This document shows positions 21,450 to 32,869 of a stretch of 64,000 nt of DNA, piece after piece; the first letter of the stretch is position 1, and each line of letters starts with the position of its first letter. The notes beneath the pieces were generated by a model that did not search any database, was not told where the DNA came from, and saw only the letters and a program-made list of their open reading frames with translations. This stretch comes from Metaphire vulgaris (taxonomy: Eukaryota > Annelida > Clitellata > Crassiclitellata > Megascolecidae). The DNA lies in NCBI GenBank assembly GCA_018105865.1, contig CM030848.1:11226699-11290698 (forward strand), written 5' to 3'. The position numbers were made by a program, and so were the translations under genes.

Positions 21450-22735
21450 TGAAAATGCAGGACAGGAAAATGACGGACGCAAAAATAACAATAACGTGAA
21501 AATGCAGGACTGGAAAATGACGGACCAAGTGGCATGGCCTGAAAATGCAGGACGAGAAAATGACGGACCAAGTGGCATGGCTTGAAAATGCAGGACAGGA
21601 AAATGACGGACCAAGTGGCATGGCCTGAAAATGCAGGACTGGAGCAAATTAATTATATACTAAGCCGAAAAACTAGTGCCAATGACTAAGGATATGCTTA
21701 GGGAGTAGATGTCTTAAGCGATAGATGTATCCAAAGTGAAAAACTGTGATGCCGAATAATCAATAAAAATGCTACATATAAGAAGGCAATTAACACATAA
21801 GCATCCTCAAGGAATTTAATTTAAAAAACGCAAATAGTAATAAAACGAAGCATACATATAAAAACGATAGCAGTAGAATGTCAAAGGCAGACCTAGCATT
21901 TAAAGTATTGCATTAAAACTAATCCATTTAAAATTATTGCATTAGAACTAATCCACATAATTAATCCTATTGTCGGCGGCAGCAGCGATAGCAGCAAAAA
22001 CTTTCCTGCTGAATAATCAACAAACTAGCTACCTATTGCAGCGCAACTAACACATCAGCAACTAGAAAACATATACTAAGAAAAGTTCTAACACGAAATA
22101 GACATGTAAAGACTATAGCAATAGCATAAAAACACACTCAGGTAACTATGAGTAAGGAAAGCTACTAAATATCTGTCAAAAGGAAATGAGCGGAAATTCT
22201 AGGATAAACTAACTGTAACACAGTGAACGCAAAAAACTAATTAAACATACATACGCAAAACCATGTCAATATGTCCACGACAAATTGGGCAATGGCCTGA
22301 CATAGCAGCTACAGTGTCAGCACAAGTTGTGCAGAATCGAGCGTGTCCGCACGGAACAAGCACAACGCCAGCACGCGGTGCAACAAGGCAAACTTCACAC
22401 CCGTTTTCAGAGCGACTTATTAGTTTTCTTATTACGTGGCGTTTTGTCGCTCACTTCTGTAGGTTATAACATTTTATATTTGCAATTTGCTGACCATTTA
22501 AAAACGTCCCTTCTATCATTGTTATGTCATCAAGTATCGAAGTGGCCTGCCACTTGGTCCGTCATTTTCCAGTCCTGCATTTTCATGCCCTGCCACTTGG
22601 TCCGTCAGTTTCCAGTCCTGCATTTTCAAGCCATGCCACTTGGTCCGTCATTTTCCCGTCCTGCATTTTCAGGCCATGCCACTTGGTCCGTCATTTTCCA
22701 GTCCTGCATTTTCCCGTCCGGCATTTTCAGTCGAC
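21450..22735. mobile_element. Foldback element with 43-bp repeat arms
   Basis: The left arm (about 21450-21640) has four copies of a unit of about 43 bp with AAAATGCAGGACTGGAAAA and TGACGGACCAAGTGGCATGG. The right arm (about 22540-22725) has four copies in inverse orientation (GCCATGCCACTTGGTCCGTC). The arms enclose about 900 bp that includes a RING-finger frame on the minus strand and two related AT-rich blocks (about 21750 and 22010). The arrangement resembles foldback elements such as sea urchin TU. I see no transposase. Confidence 0.75.
22241..22450 (-). pseudogene. RING-finger (C3HC4) ORF inside the foldback element
   Basis: The minus-strand frame encodes CEVCLVAPRAGVVLVPCGHA, then RFCTTCADTVAAMSGHCPIC and RGHIDMVL, and stops at 22241. 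Spacing is C-x2-C-x12-C-x-H-x3-C-x2-C-x10-C-x2-C, a complete C3HC4 RING close to the C-terminal RING of IAP and neuralized-like E3 ligases. A basic segment (KRHVIRKLISRSE) precedes it. The frame is closed upstream by TGA at 22451-22453, and I see no in-frame start Met at its head, so this is either a 3' exon of a spliced transposon gene or a relic. It would be an E3 ligase module if expressed. Confidence 0.65.
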
Positions 22736-22797
22736 CCATACGATTATAAGACATTGTAGTTGTCAGGCCATAGCCTTAGGTACTCTATGCAAGTCAC

Positions 22798-23116
22798 CAG
22801 TGGCGGTTCCAGGATTTGGCAAGCGGGGGGTCGTTGGGAACTTGGGGTGGCAACTTCTAATCATGGGACCAAAAGGCGTAGCGTGCCAATGGCTATTGTG
22901 GCTTTAGCCATGGGCGGCACACATGACAGGGGGGGGGGCAAATTTTGGAAGCGACGACCGTTTTTGTTTGTCAGAGGATTTTCAGTGAATGCAGCAAACT
23001 TTAGAAGGGGCGGTAAATTTAAAATTTAAAAAATTTGGAAGCGACGACATGTCGGGCCTTGGGCGGCATGAGTGCACGCTACGCCTCTGACGCCAAACAC
23101 CCTAGATCCGCCTCTG
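22798..23116. mobile_element. hAT MITE, composite
   Basis: It begins CAGTGGCGGTTCCAGGATTT and shares GGTGGCAACTTCTAATCATG with the 23160 family. It contains GACGACCGTTTTTGTTTGTC, the shared core, and ends near ATCCGCCTCTG. No clean target duplication is seen, so more than one insertion may be merged. Confidence 0.5.
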
Positions 23117-23159
23117 ATATGAATGGATTTGGGGCGGTGGATTAGCTATGAGCCAGAGG

Positions 23160-23342
23160 CAGTGGCGGCTCCACCGGGGGGGGCTAGGAGGGGCCCGTGC
23201 CCCCTATTGAGTGCCTGGCCTCCCTGTTGGGACCCTATACTTAATGCTACATACATTAAGCAACAAATGATTGGCCCCTCATGATTAGAAGTTGCCACCC
23301 CAACGCCCCGCCCCCACTTGCCAAATCCTAGAGCCGCCACTG
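23160..23342. mobile_element. hAT MITE family A, copy 1
   Basis: Termini are CAGTGGCGGCTCCACCGG and CCTAGAGCCGCCACTG, with the 8-bp target duplication GCCAGAGG on both sides (8/8). It is 183 bp and non-coding. A related copy is at 58097-58281 in inverse orientation, and a worn one is in the LINE near 3731. Confidence 0.88.
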
Positions 23343-24146
23343 GCCAGAGGCGGCAAAAGTGTACGCTACACCACTGATGGGGCCAATCATTTGTTGATAG
23401 GTACTGTATGTAATAGTAACTATATATGGTCCCAACAGGGGTGCCGCTGGCGGAGGCATTCAATAGAGGAGGCACAGGTCTCCCGGATTCTCCACGTGGA
23501 GCCGCCCCTGCCACAAGAGTTCGCATACAATCAATATTATTGAATTCTCCATCTTCTAGTTTTTTTAATCTGTGCATTTACTACAAATTCGATAAACTTA
23601 CGATTAATTCTGCTTTCAAACTTCTGCCTTAGAGATCGCAAAAACATACACTGGCTTCTCAAAGCGTCAAGACGTAGGATTCTGAACAATACATGGACGG
23701 CTGGAGCAACTGGGAAAGACCGAGGGCTGCCTCCAACCAGTGGCGGCAGGGTTTAATCTAGGCCGTTTCAGGGAGGGGGTGATTGCCCTTTTTTTCTCGG
23801 AAATTTCAAATTCGCCCGGAAATGTTGGCATACTACATCAACTAGCAGCAGCCCCCTAGCTGACTTTCCCCCGGCCTTGTCAGTTCCCCACGGAGTCCAG
23901 GAGTTTACATTACACTGATTGGCGGCGCCAGGTTGTTGCCGGAGGGAGGGCCTGAAATATTTTACCAGGGCCAGTCCTGACAGATAAGGTTTTGACCAAT
24001 CAAAAAATTGTGTAACGCATATGCAATCGACTGCAATTAAACTTGTTGATTGCATAAATAATTAATCAAAAATTAATAATTAAATCTTTTTTGCCGCGTG
24101 CATTGTAGAGCCTACAAAAATTACAAGCAGTGAAAAGTGACAGTAA

Positions 24147-24420
24147 GGGGCTGTCCATTAATTACGTCAATAATTTTTGAACAATTTTTGAACCCTTCCC
24201 TTGTTGACAACTGTCAAACTTTCAGTGACCCCTATAATTATGCCAAAAATTTTGACTCATCCCTATGATCAGTGACGGGTTCCTAAAAAGTTTAGAATAT
24301 TTTTGGCGGTGATGACCTTTTTCTATTTTTGCTCAAGTGTCAAAATGTGGCGGTGACGACCTTTTTTGCTTGTCAGGCTTTTTTCCGTTGTAATAAATAG
24401 TAATATTCCATGAAATGTCC
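24147..24420. mobile_element. Truncated ISL2EU-like MITE
   Basis: It begins GGGGCTGTCCATTAATTACG and shares interior sequence with the full copy at 50991 (TGTCAAAATGTGGCGGTGAC, then GACCTTTTTTGCTTGTCAGG). The opposite terminus is missing. Confidence 0.6.
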
Positions 24421-25620
24421 TATTTTTGGATTATTCACGCTTTGGGGGGATTTCCATTCCCAAGCCAACATATACAAATTTGGCGGAGGGATTTTAAAAC
24501 TTGGGGGATTCCCCCAAAACAGGCCTAGAATAAACGCTGCCTCCAACGGTTCAAACATTCGCTTTCTCGCTTTGCATTTTTTGGCTGTCTGCGACTTTAG
24601 TGGCGTCTGGCGAGCGATTCTCCGCCTGACTTACTGGACGTCTGACTTCGTACGAAGCGTTTCACCGACTCGATTAGTCAGTCGAATCGGCCGACAGACA
24701 GAATAGCACGGACCCATGCATTACTCCGATCGGCGCTCGCAGCTAGTGCTTCTCCTCCTCGACCGGATTTTCTCGGACGTTGGATTCGGAAGCGGCCGTA
24801 ATATTATCGAGTCGTATAATGGACAATCCTAGGCAAGCGACACGACTTGGAAGACACGAAGTTAATGGCGTAAGACCGGGGCTCTGGACAAGCAGCAACG
24901 GAACGGATTAAGGATGAAGTCCCTGCATGGCAACGCCGCATATAAGCCGCACAATTTCCATGTCTGAAGGATAATGTCACGTGATTTGCTGCGGCAAAAC
25001 GTTCTTTGAGGTAAACGATTCTCTGTTAATTGTTCCTTTTTGCCTGTCTCTGCACTAATCTTCTCTATTCTCCATTCTTTTCTATACTCGAAAACATACT
25101 GTATCTGCTTAAAGTATTCTGTTTACCTGGTAGATAAAACATGCGCGATATATTGGATACTACTGAACCACTGTTCAATTTTAATGAACATAGGCACAGA
25201 AGTGGAGATCAGACCGAAAATTTCCTCTAACAGAGAAAGATCGAGATTAGAGACTGTTGAAAACGCTCGTAGACCCAACAATAAACAGCAATTACAGTAA
25301 TTGCTGGACTGATTAACGCTAATAAGAAATCTTAGTAGTCGCCAGACATCGTTTTTTAGAAAGATTTATTATAACTTTTGGATTTAATTGATAGATTTGA
25401 CGCTTTAAAGACTGAATGCCAAATAGAAGTTCTGAGGAATATAGAAGGGAGCATTCTCAGATGGATAAAAAAGTGATTGAAGGGAAGAAGACAATAGGTT
25501 GGCATAAGGGGTGTCCATTCGGAATGGGCAAGAGTTATCAGATGAAGGATTAGGATTACTATCCAAAATTTCCAAGTTTGCCGATGATGCAAACATGTGC
25601 AGAAATATCGACTCTGGAGA

Positions 25621-25803
25621 CAGGGGCGGCGCTAGGGGGTGGGTCCGCGGACCCACCCAGCCTTGGGCAGGGACACCCGAGCAAATCGTGCACATCCGCA
25701 GAGAAATTTTGATTTTGGGGAGGAGAGAGGTAGTATGAGCCAGGTCCTGGCTGTGTAGATTGCATTAGACCCACACATCCAATAAAACCCAGCGCCGCCC
25801 CTG
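25621..25803. mobile_element. hAT MITE family I, copy 1
   Basis: Termini are CAGGGGCGGCGCTAGGGGG and CCCAGCGCCGCCCCTG. It is 183 bp. An inverse-oriented relative lies at 46726-46924. The flanking duplication is not clean here. Confidence 0.75.
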
Positions 25804-26289
25804 TGACTGGAGATGGTGCTAAAATTTTATGGGATGATCAATGAATGGTCTGTGGACTGGCAGATGCTTTTTAATGTAGACAAATTTCCTGCAATGCATT
25901 TTGGAAAATCTAATCATGGCATTGAATATGCTTGGGGGAAGGTTCTAACCACCAGAAGAAGAAAAGTCTTGGGGAGATCATCCACAGAAGTATGAATCCA
26001 TCTCGACAATGCTTGGGGACAGCAAAAAGGACAACCGAATGTTGGGAATGATGAAAAGAAAAATAGTGAGTCGAGACAAAGAGATAATTTTACAACTATA
26101 TAAGACTAGACTAGTTGCTTAGAATGAGTGCACTAAAGTATGGGGCCAATGGGGGAGAGGGTAGGCATTCAATTGGGGCCCCGGGCCCCAGAGGCTTCTC
26201 TGTGAATCCGCCTCTGGTCTCGGTCTCTGAGACGCCTAGAATGTTCTTCATAGAACGCGTGTTGCTCAAAACAGCCAAAGCGATCAGTC

Positions 26290-26466
26290 CAGTGTTTTAT
26301 ACAGGCCTGTTAGGAGGGGAGATTCCGCCCCCAAACCTCAAATTCCCAAAAAAAAAATCCCAGCACTTACACAAATTTTGCTGTCTTTTCCCCTCCAATC
26401 AAGTCGATTTCCCCCTCCCCGAAAGTCTCAATTCCCCCAAAGGCCTGGAGTCTGGATAAAATACTG
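26290..26466. mobile_element. hAT MITE family D, copy 1
   Basis: Termini are CAGTGTTTTATACAGGCCTG and GGCCTGGAGTCTGG followed by ATAAAATACTG. Flanks are GATCAGTC and GAACAGTC (7/8). Other copies are at 30118, 43493 and 48995. Confidence 0.82.
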
Positions 26467-26889
26467 GAACAGTCTCACTTGTCTTGTCCATCGATCGAAG
26501 TGATTCGAAGTATTTACAGTATTATTCACAACTAAAACCATTTCACTTCCTTGAACCTCATTCCTTTCCGTGAAGAATTTTTATATCACCGGCTCGTCTG
26601 TTTTCGACCAATTTCGTCGTCTTTTCCGCGTAAGGTTCGCATTTGCCAAAGTTACGGACAAATATACAGTGGCGTGTTTTTTTATTGGATCACAGCTAGT
26701 GATTGTAGACTTTAAATCACGAAAATGGTCGGTGTACCCCCCTCTCCCCGTATACGGAACCCTGGCTTCGCCACTGTAATCGAATCTTATTCTTATGTAA
26801 CCGAATTCAGCAGAAACCGCCGTTTGAGTGACTAATCAAAACACAAGATCCAGAACCGTCATTTCACTGTTTTTCAGGAGTGGGGGCAA

Positions 26890-27180
26890 GACAACTTCGA
26901 TGTGGCAAGTTTGCGAAAAAGTTGACGACCTTTTTTAGCTTTTCATTCATTTTTACGACATCAAACCTTCTTGAGGGGCTGACGACCTTTTTTACTTTTC
27001 ATTTTCATTAAAGACAACTTAACACAGTGGTGATGGTGGGAAAATTTGTTCCCTATAAATCAGGGGGGCAAAACAAGTAAATATTACAAACATTGGTGGA
27101 AAAACTTTTTTTCTAAAAATCAGAGGGGGCAACGGCCCCCTGCCCCCTCTCCAAATGACGTCCCTGACAAGATCGAACGA
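26890..27180. repeat. Unassigned MITE remnant with the shared core
   Basis: Two copies of TGACGACCTTTTTT lie at about 26925 and 26980 in G/C-run-rich sequence typical of the hAT MITEs here. The termini are not resolved. Confidence 0.4.
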
Positions 27181-27481
27181 GGTCGATGGAATCGGGTCAC
27201 AGAAATAGAAGCTTCACCAAATGATCATAAGTAAGTAAGCGACCTACTTCTGTAATAAAAAAACGCGATGCTCAAATATTAAAACGACCGTTTTAAATTC
27301 TGCTCGACTGGTCCGCTTCGGCGATTCGCCCGTTTCGATGGCTTCGTCGTTTTCGTCTCCGGATATATTGTTGAATACAAAATACGGCGATCAAAATGAC
27401 TGAAGCACGCACGAAATGTATCCCGGAGAGCTTTTTATCGCTGCCGTGGTCCTGGGTGCGTGATCAAATCGAAACTACGAC

Positions 27482-27484
<3 letters not shown>

Positions 27485-27534
<50 letters not shown>
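27485..27534. repeat. (GA)n microsatellite
   Basis: A pure GA array of about 50 bp in CpG-rich sequence (27300-27620). That sequence could be an unmethylated regulatory island, but nothing in it identifies a promoter. Confidence 0.9.
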
Positions 27535-27538
<4 letters not shown>

Positions 27539-27742
27539 AAGTTAGCGAAGCGTGACGCTGACATCGCACCAACCTTCACGCATGGCTGCTCAGCGAACCG
27601 CAGATATGATGTAGGGCTTATGACGGTGGTTACGCCGACCGAACAGACTACACGAAAACTGAAACGATTCCCGTCGCGTTTCTAATCGCTTGCTTAAAAC
27701 GTGCAATTGTCAACCGACGGGGACCTGTAAATCCACGCAATA

Positions 27743-28085
27743 CTCTGTCTCTGTCTCTGTCTCTGTCTCTCTGACTTCCTATCTTTGTGTATCTCTTGTA
27801 TCTCTCTCTGTCTCTCTCCGTGACTCTGTCTCTCTTTTTTCTCTCTCTGTCTATCTGTCTGTCTGTCTCTTTCTGTCTTCTTCTCTCTGTGTCTCTCTGT
27901 CTGTACTCTCTCCCTGACTCTCTCTTTTCTCTGTCTGTCTCTTTCTGTCTTCTCTCTGTCACTCTCTCCCTGACTTAGTCTCGCTCTTCTTCCTCCTCCT
28001 CTCTCTCTCTCTCTCTGCTTATCTGCATATGTCTCTATTTTCTCTATGTCTGTTTGTCAGTCTGTCAGTCTGTCTATCTTATCCG
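27743..28085. repeat. Pyrimidine-rich CTGT/CTCT satellite
   Basis: About 340 bp of interrupted (CT)n and (CTGT)n. Long open frames here are low-complexity artefacts. Confidence 0.9.
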
Positions 28086-28334
28086 ATTCGAGCACCTTGC
28101 CTCAAAGAGGAAATGTTATCAGCGACAGGCATGACTCCCATCCGTCTCTATCTATGTCGTTTCCAATCTACTAACTCGGGATTTCGGAGGAGCGTGCTGC
28201 TCTCTGAACTCGTCTTATTGCGACCTGGCGCCATCTGTCGAGATGGTGCGTGGGTCAGTAAACAATGGCGACACGGCATAACCTCAAACCATCTCAGTCG
28301 AGATTTTAAGCTTTCGAAACTCTGCTGTCCAACT

Positions 28335-28623
28335 CAGTGGCGTAGCCAAGGGGGAGCGATTTGGGGGTTAAAACCTCCATTGGTTGTCTGACCAAATTTT
28401 TTAAATTGCGGATTAATATAGTTGTATAGTTGTAGACGCTCATATATACCAATATACCTATATAATTCCCCTAATCAAGCAAAATAATGGTTGACGACCT
28501 CTTAAATGCTTGACAGGTTTTGGCAATCATGGATATCGTAATAATAGCATTTTTGCTTGTCAGAATTTTTCGAAGTTGAGAATCATAACCCCCCCCCTTC
28601 GGGAAATCCTGGCTACGCCACTG
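28335..28623. mobile_element. hAT MITE family C, copy 1
   Basis: Termini are CAGTGGCGTAGCCAAGGGGG and CCTGGCTACGCCACTG, with flanks GTCCAACT and GTCCAACG (7/8). The interior holds TTGACGACCTCTTAAATGCT and TTTTTGCTTGTCAG, forms of the shared core. Confidence 0.87.
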
Positions 28624-28725
28624 GTCCAACGTAATGCATCATAATTTATTCGATCGTGCAAAATACATCGGCGATCCACAGATTTAGTGAGTTTAAATCC
28701 GGAGTCCAATCGTTGAAATTTAATC

Positions 28726-29150
28726 CTAATACAATACAATACAGTACAGTACAGTACAATGTCTCTTTATTGACACCAACCTTGACAAAACGCAAGGTCA
28801 AACAATACAAGTATCAAGTATAAATCAAATATAAATAATATTAGAAATTAAAGTTATTTTTACAGTTACGTCCTGAATGCACTAGTTTTATAATAAAGTT
28901 TATATCAGTCAAAGAATTCTCTATACTAACATAATTATATACTCACATACCAAGCACAATCCAAAAGATAAAAGATACTGGAAATTAAAGCCTTTTTAAA
29001 ACTCGCGTCCTGAATATTATAATCTTAGAGTAAAGTTTTACCAATCAAAGATTTGATCCGGTAATGGAATTTGAACATCATGTCTTAAAAAGCCCCGACA
29101 TTTTCCAGTGGAAAACTTCAGCAAACAACAAATGCTTGGTAATGGGCATC
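28726..29150 (-). mobile_element. Non-LTR retroelement 3' end (minus strand)
   Basis: On the minus strand the sequence ends TTGGTGTCAATAAAGAGACA followed by (TTGTA)n-like repeats, a typical LINE or SINE 3' tail. Upstream, a block of about 140 bp containing ATTCAGGACG occurs twice. No reverse-transcriptase frame is visible. Confidence 0.55.
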
Positions 29151-29530
29151 TTTGACATTTAACTTAACCGTTGGAATTTGTCAGAATTCGAATCTTAATT
29201 CAAACGAAGAAAATAAATTGAATTTCAGAGCGGAACTTCAATAGAAAAAAATCGAATTCTTTCGATGGAAACGGCAAATGGGAAGGGAAGAGATACTCGT
29301 TTTATTTGCATTCGGGGCACACATTAATAATAGCGAAGGTCGTGCGTTGTACAAAGTAGGCTACAGTTGGGTCGCATAAATCAAACGGCGTTTTATTCTC
29401 CTGAGAGATCCAGCATCTCACAATCATTATTAATATCCTTTGAAGATGAGTGGTGACTGGCGCGGTTCAGTTCCATTTCGGATTTCCCGTCGACGCACTG
29501 CAGACCAATCCTCGTTCTCGATGTACTCGG

Positions 29531-29531
<1 letters not shown>

Positions 29532-29583
<52 letters not shown>
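29532..29583. repeat. (GCC)n microsatellite
   Basis: About 17 GCC units that would read as polyalanine in one frame. The surrounding 80-codon frame is not supported by anything else. Confidence 0.95.
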
Positions 29584-29584
<1 letters not shown>

Positions 29585-30117
29585 AAGGATTGAATTCCGG
29601 CGACATCTTCCTCCGAGACGGAAATGCGGGATCCCCCGTTAGAAGTATTCTCTCTTTGATCTTAGAGCCGGCTTCTTTCTAGTTTGGTCGAAAAATTGGT
29701 GTGTGTGTGTGGGGGGGGGGGGGTAGGGGGCGGGCGAGTAGGTTCTCGGTCGGTCGTTCGGCTGCTCCTGAGATGAAAGTTTTTCTCATCATTTCCCCTC
29801 GTTGTTGGCCAAGAGGCCAATGTATGCAGAGACATTTTTGCAGAAAAATAGTCATCAACAGGAGGTGATTAGATTGGCCTTTGTCAAATGAGGAATCGCT
29901 TAAATTAAATGCACGTGATCGCCGCATGCCATCGCGCGAAAGTCCGTCTCTGCTATTGAATTAAAGTGACATTTTTTAATACAAGGGCGTCGTTACAACC
30001 ATTAACTTAACGAGCATTGATGCGCGGAAAAGAAATATCAGAAAAATAGAAAAATAGAAACAAAACAATATCGAACGATTTTTGAAACGAAGCGTTCTAG
30101 AAACACAGACAGCTGTA

Positions 30118-30301
30118 CAGTGTTTTATACAGGCCTGTTGGGGGGATTATCCCTCCAAGCCTCAACATCCCCCAATACCAGCACTTACACACATTTTGCA
30201 TTGAACTGTGTGTCTTCTCCTCCATCCAAGTCAATTCCCCCTCCCAAAGGCTTAAATTTCCCCCTCCTCCGCCAAAAGCCTGGAGTCCGGATAAAACACT
30301 G
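30118..30301. mobile_element. hAT MITE family D, copy 2
   Basis: Termini are CAGTGTTTTATACAGGCCTG and CTGGAGTCCGGATAAAACAC followed by TG. The target duplication is degraded (CAGC only). It is 184 bp. Confidence 0.78.
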
Positions 30302-32246
30302 CAGCCTGGATATTGGAGACGCCAAAACATTCAGGAAAATGTAATCAAAATTCACAAAACAAAGGAACTGAGAAGTTTTGGGGACTGAAAATATTTTTGC
30401 GTGAAGACAAAATCCTAAAAATACAGATGATACGAAAAACACCGGAAGAGCCAGACATCCGAGATAGATAGACAATGTCCAAAGCGACATGGTGTCGAAT
30501 GGTCGATCTACAACGGACATAGTCAGACAGTCGAAGGCAGACTTTTCCGTGTGACACGAGTCAAGGCTGATCGAACGAATACCGGGTTCACCATAGAACG
30601 AACAGCTCTGTTTCTGCGCGGCCATGTCTCATGCCTCGGAGCAGAACGAATTTGCCAGCGAACTGCATTTTCCCGCGTTTTTCTACCGCTTCTCAACTGC
30701 GATTCGGTCGTCTGCGATGATCACGTGATCAACCGATCACGTGATCACGCTTCGATTATTATTATTATTCGTCAGCGTCGTTTGCACACTTCGAGTCTTT
30801 GTTGTTATTGCTTTTTGAAACAGTAACATCAATGTTCGGCATTGTTCGCCAACCACAAACGTTGGTCCTGTTACGCGCCTCTGGATAGCGAACATGACTT
30901 GATTTTAAAATATTATTGTCGCGTTAATTTTAATGCCAATATCTTTTCTATTAAAACGAAATATATAGGAATTTTCGGCTCCTCAATGGCATAACCACGA
31001 GGGGTTCTGGGTGGGGTGGGGGTGTTGCCACCCCTGTTCGAAATTGGACTTCGTGCAATATTGGTGAGAAAATGTTATCTTTGATGGGGTAGTGTGGTAT
31101 ATTCAAACGAAACATGTAGAACTAAATTATTTCGATAGCGTAATCAGTGACGTCGATAGGGGGCGAGGGTCGCATCGGGTGACATCAATTACAACGTCAC
31201 AGGGGGGTGACACCAAAACGCACCCCTCTGCACCCCCGTTTGTAAATTAAATAAGTTATAAGCGATTCAATTTGTATGCATGAGCTGGTACAGGAAGTCT
31301 CATGGATGTCCATGACGTAATTTTTTGTCTGCGGGGTTGGGGGTTGGGGGGTGGAGGGGGGGGGGACACCGTGACTTTACTGCACCGGATGACACCAACT
31401 CCAGAGAGGCTTCTGAGCGCGATGATGAATCTGACTGGATTATCCGAAGTGGTTTCTGTCGTCTTCAAGACTTCAATTAAATCTGCAAATAGAATCACGT
31501 AACGTGACTTGTTTGAACTTGTCTGTGCTGAGCGGTTCCGAGTTTTTCTCTGCCGTCTCCGTCTACAGAGACTCGCAAAACAAAGAAATCCGCCGAACCT
31601 TTTATAATAAACGGTCATTAGACCCCACACATACATCCATCACAGACTTCACTGCTGCTGGTTGCAAGTGCATTTTGATTTTTATTCGGCCAGCCATGTA
31701 CTTGAAAATCGAAATTTTTGGTATTGGGGGGTCCGACCCCACTTGAGCCACTTCATTTTCGAGAATTGGAACACCATAGCGGTTTCTAATCATCTATCGC
31801 TCAGCCATCTTGGCTTGTAAAACTTCTTTGCAGAGGGATTTTAAACAGGAAGCTTAGATATTTAATTAACGTTCTATCTTTGATTTATGTTTCAATGCAC
31901 ACTCGTCTAAATAATTAATTTACTTCGATTCGATAGATAATAGAATAGCATCAATGAAGTGTCGTTTGGTATTTCGGCCGTTTATAATGACAATAGAAAT
32001 GCGTTCGATTAGATAATTTGCATGCAGATCCGACTGTCAATAATTGATTACGGTATTAACGTGTAGTATGCAATCGATGGACAATGCATATCATTTATGT
32101 GGCGCATTTTCCTCTCCACATTCCACTTTTCCAAGCATCGTGGACAAGTTTCATGTACAGAGCTCGTGCGATACTTTACTGCTACAGCTCTATACAGCTC
32201 TATACAATACCACTGCTACTGCTGCAGCAGCAGCAACAACAACAAC
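30302..32246. other. Intergenic, no recognised gene
   Basis: No supported exon. A short palindromic stretch ATCACGTGATCAACCGATCA lies near 30720. G-run-rich blocks near 31000-31050 and 31150-31400 look like MITE fragments. Confidence 0.4.
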
Positions 32247-32254
32247 AACACCAG

Positions 32255-32542
32255 CAGGCCCGCCGGAACGAATTTTGGTCAGGGGGTGCAGATTTTTTCG
32301 AAGTGAAATTTTCTCTTTCAAATCCTTGACAAGCAAAAAAGGTCTTCAACGCTAGAATTTACCTTCAAAATAGCTTGACAAGCAAAAAGGTCGTCTGTAC
32401 ACTCTGGACCCCCTTTGCACCCCCTGTTTTTCAGGATTCAGGGGTGCAGAGGGGGTGCAGACCATCCTCTTTCCATGGGGTGCATTACACCCCCTGAATT
32501 TTTCCAATGGGTGCAGCTGCACCCCCACTTCGGGCGTGCCTG
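32255..32542. mobile_element. hAT-type MITE inside a CAA/TAC repeat
   Basis: Termini are CAGGCCCGCCGGAACGAA and TTCGGGCGTGCCTG, with the perfect target duplication AACACCAG on both sides. The interior has two inverse copies of the shared core (TTGACAAGCAAAAAAGGTC and TTGACAAGCAAAAAGGTCG). Three GGGGGTGCAG-like runs follow. Confidence 0.87.
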
Positions 32543-32570
32543 AACACCAGCAACAGAAAGAACAACAAAA

Positions 32571-32651
<81 letters not shown>

Positions 32652-32710
32652 GCTACCACCACCACCACCACCACCACCACCACCACCACCACCACTACTA
32701 CTACCACCAC

Positions 32711-32762
<52 letters not shown>
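32571..32762. repeat. (TAC)n/(CAC)n compound microsatellite
   Basis: A TAC array, then CAC, then TAC again, about 190 bp. The copies differ by single-base conversions of the unit. Confidence 0.97.
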
Positions 32763-32765
<3 letters not shown>

Positions 32766-32869
32766 CAGTGGCGTAGCCAGAGTTCCGAAATAGGGGTGTA
32801 TAATATCGTCGTCAAGAAGTTCTTGGCACAATCACGTACACACACACACAAACACTAGCTACGGCTCTG

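Noticed and set aside
29440..29682. 80-codon frame with a polyalanine run
   Set aside because: It is produced by the GCC microsatellite. The flanks show no domain, signal or splice context.
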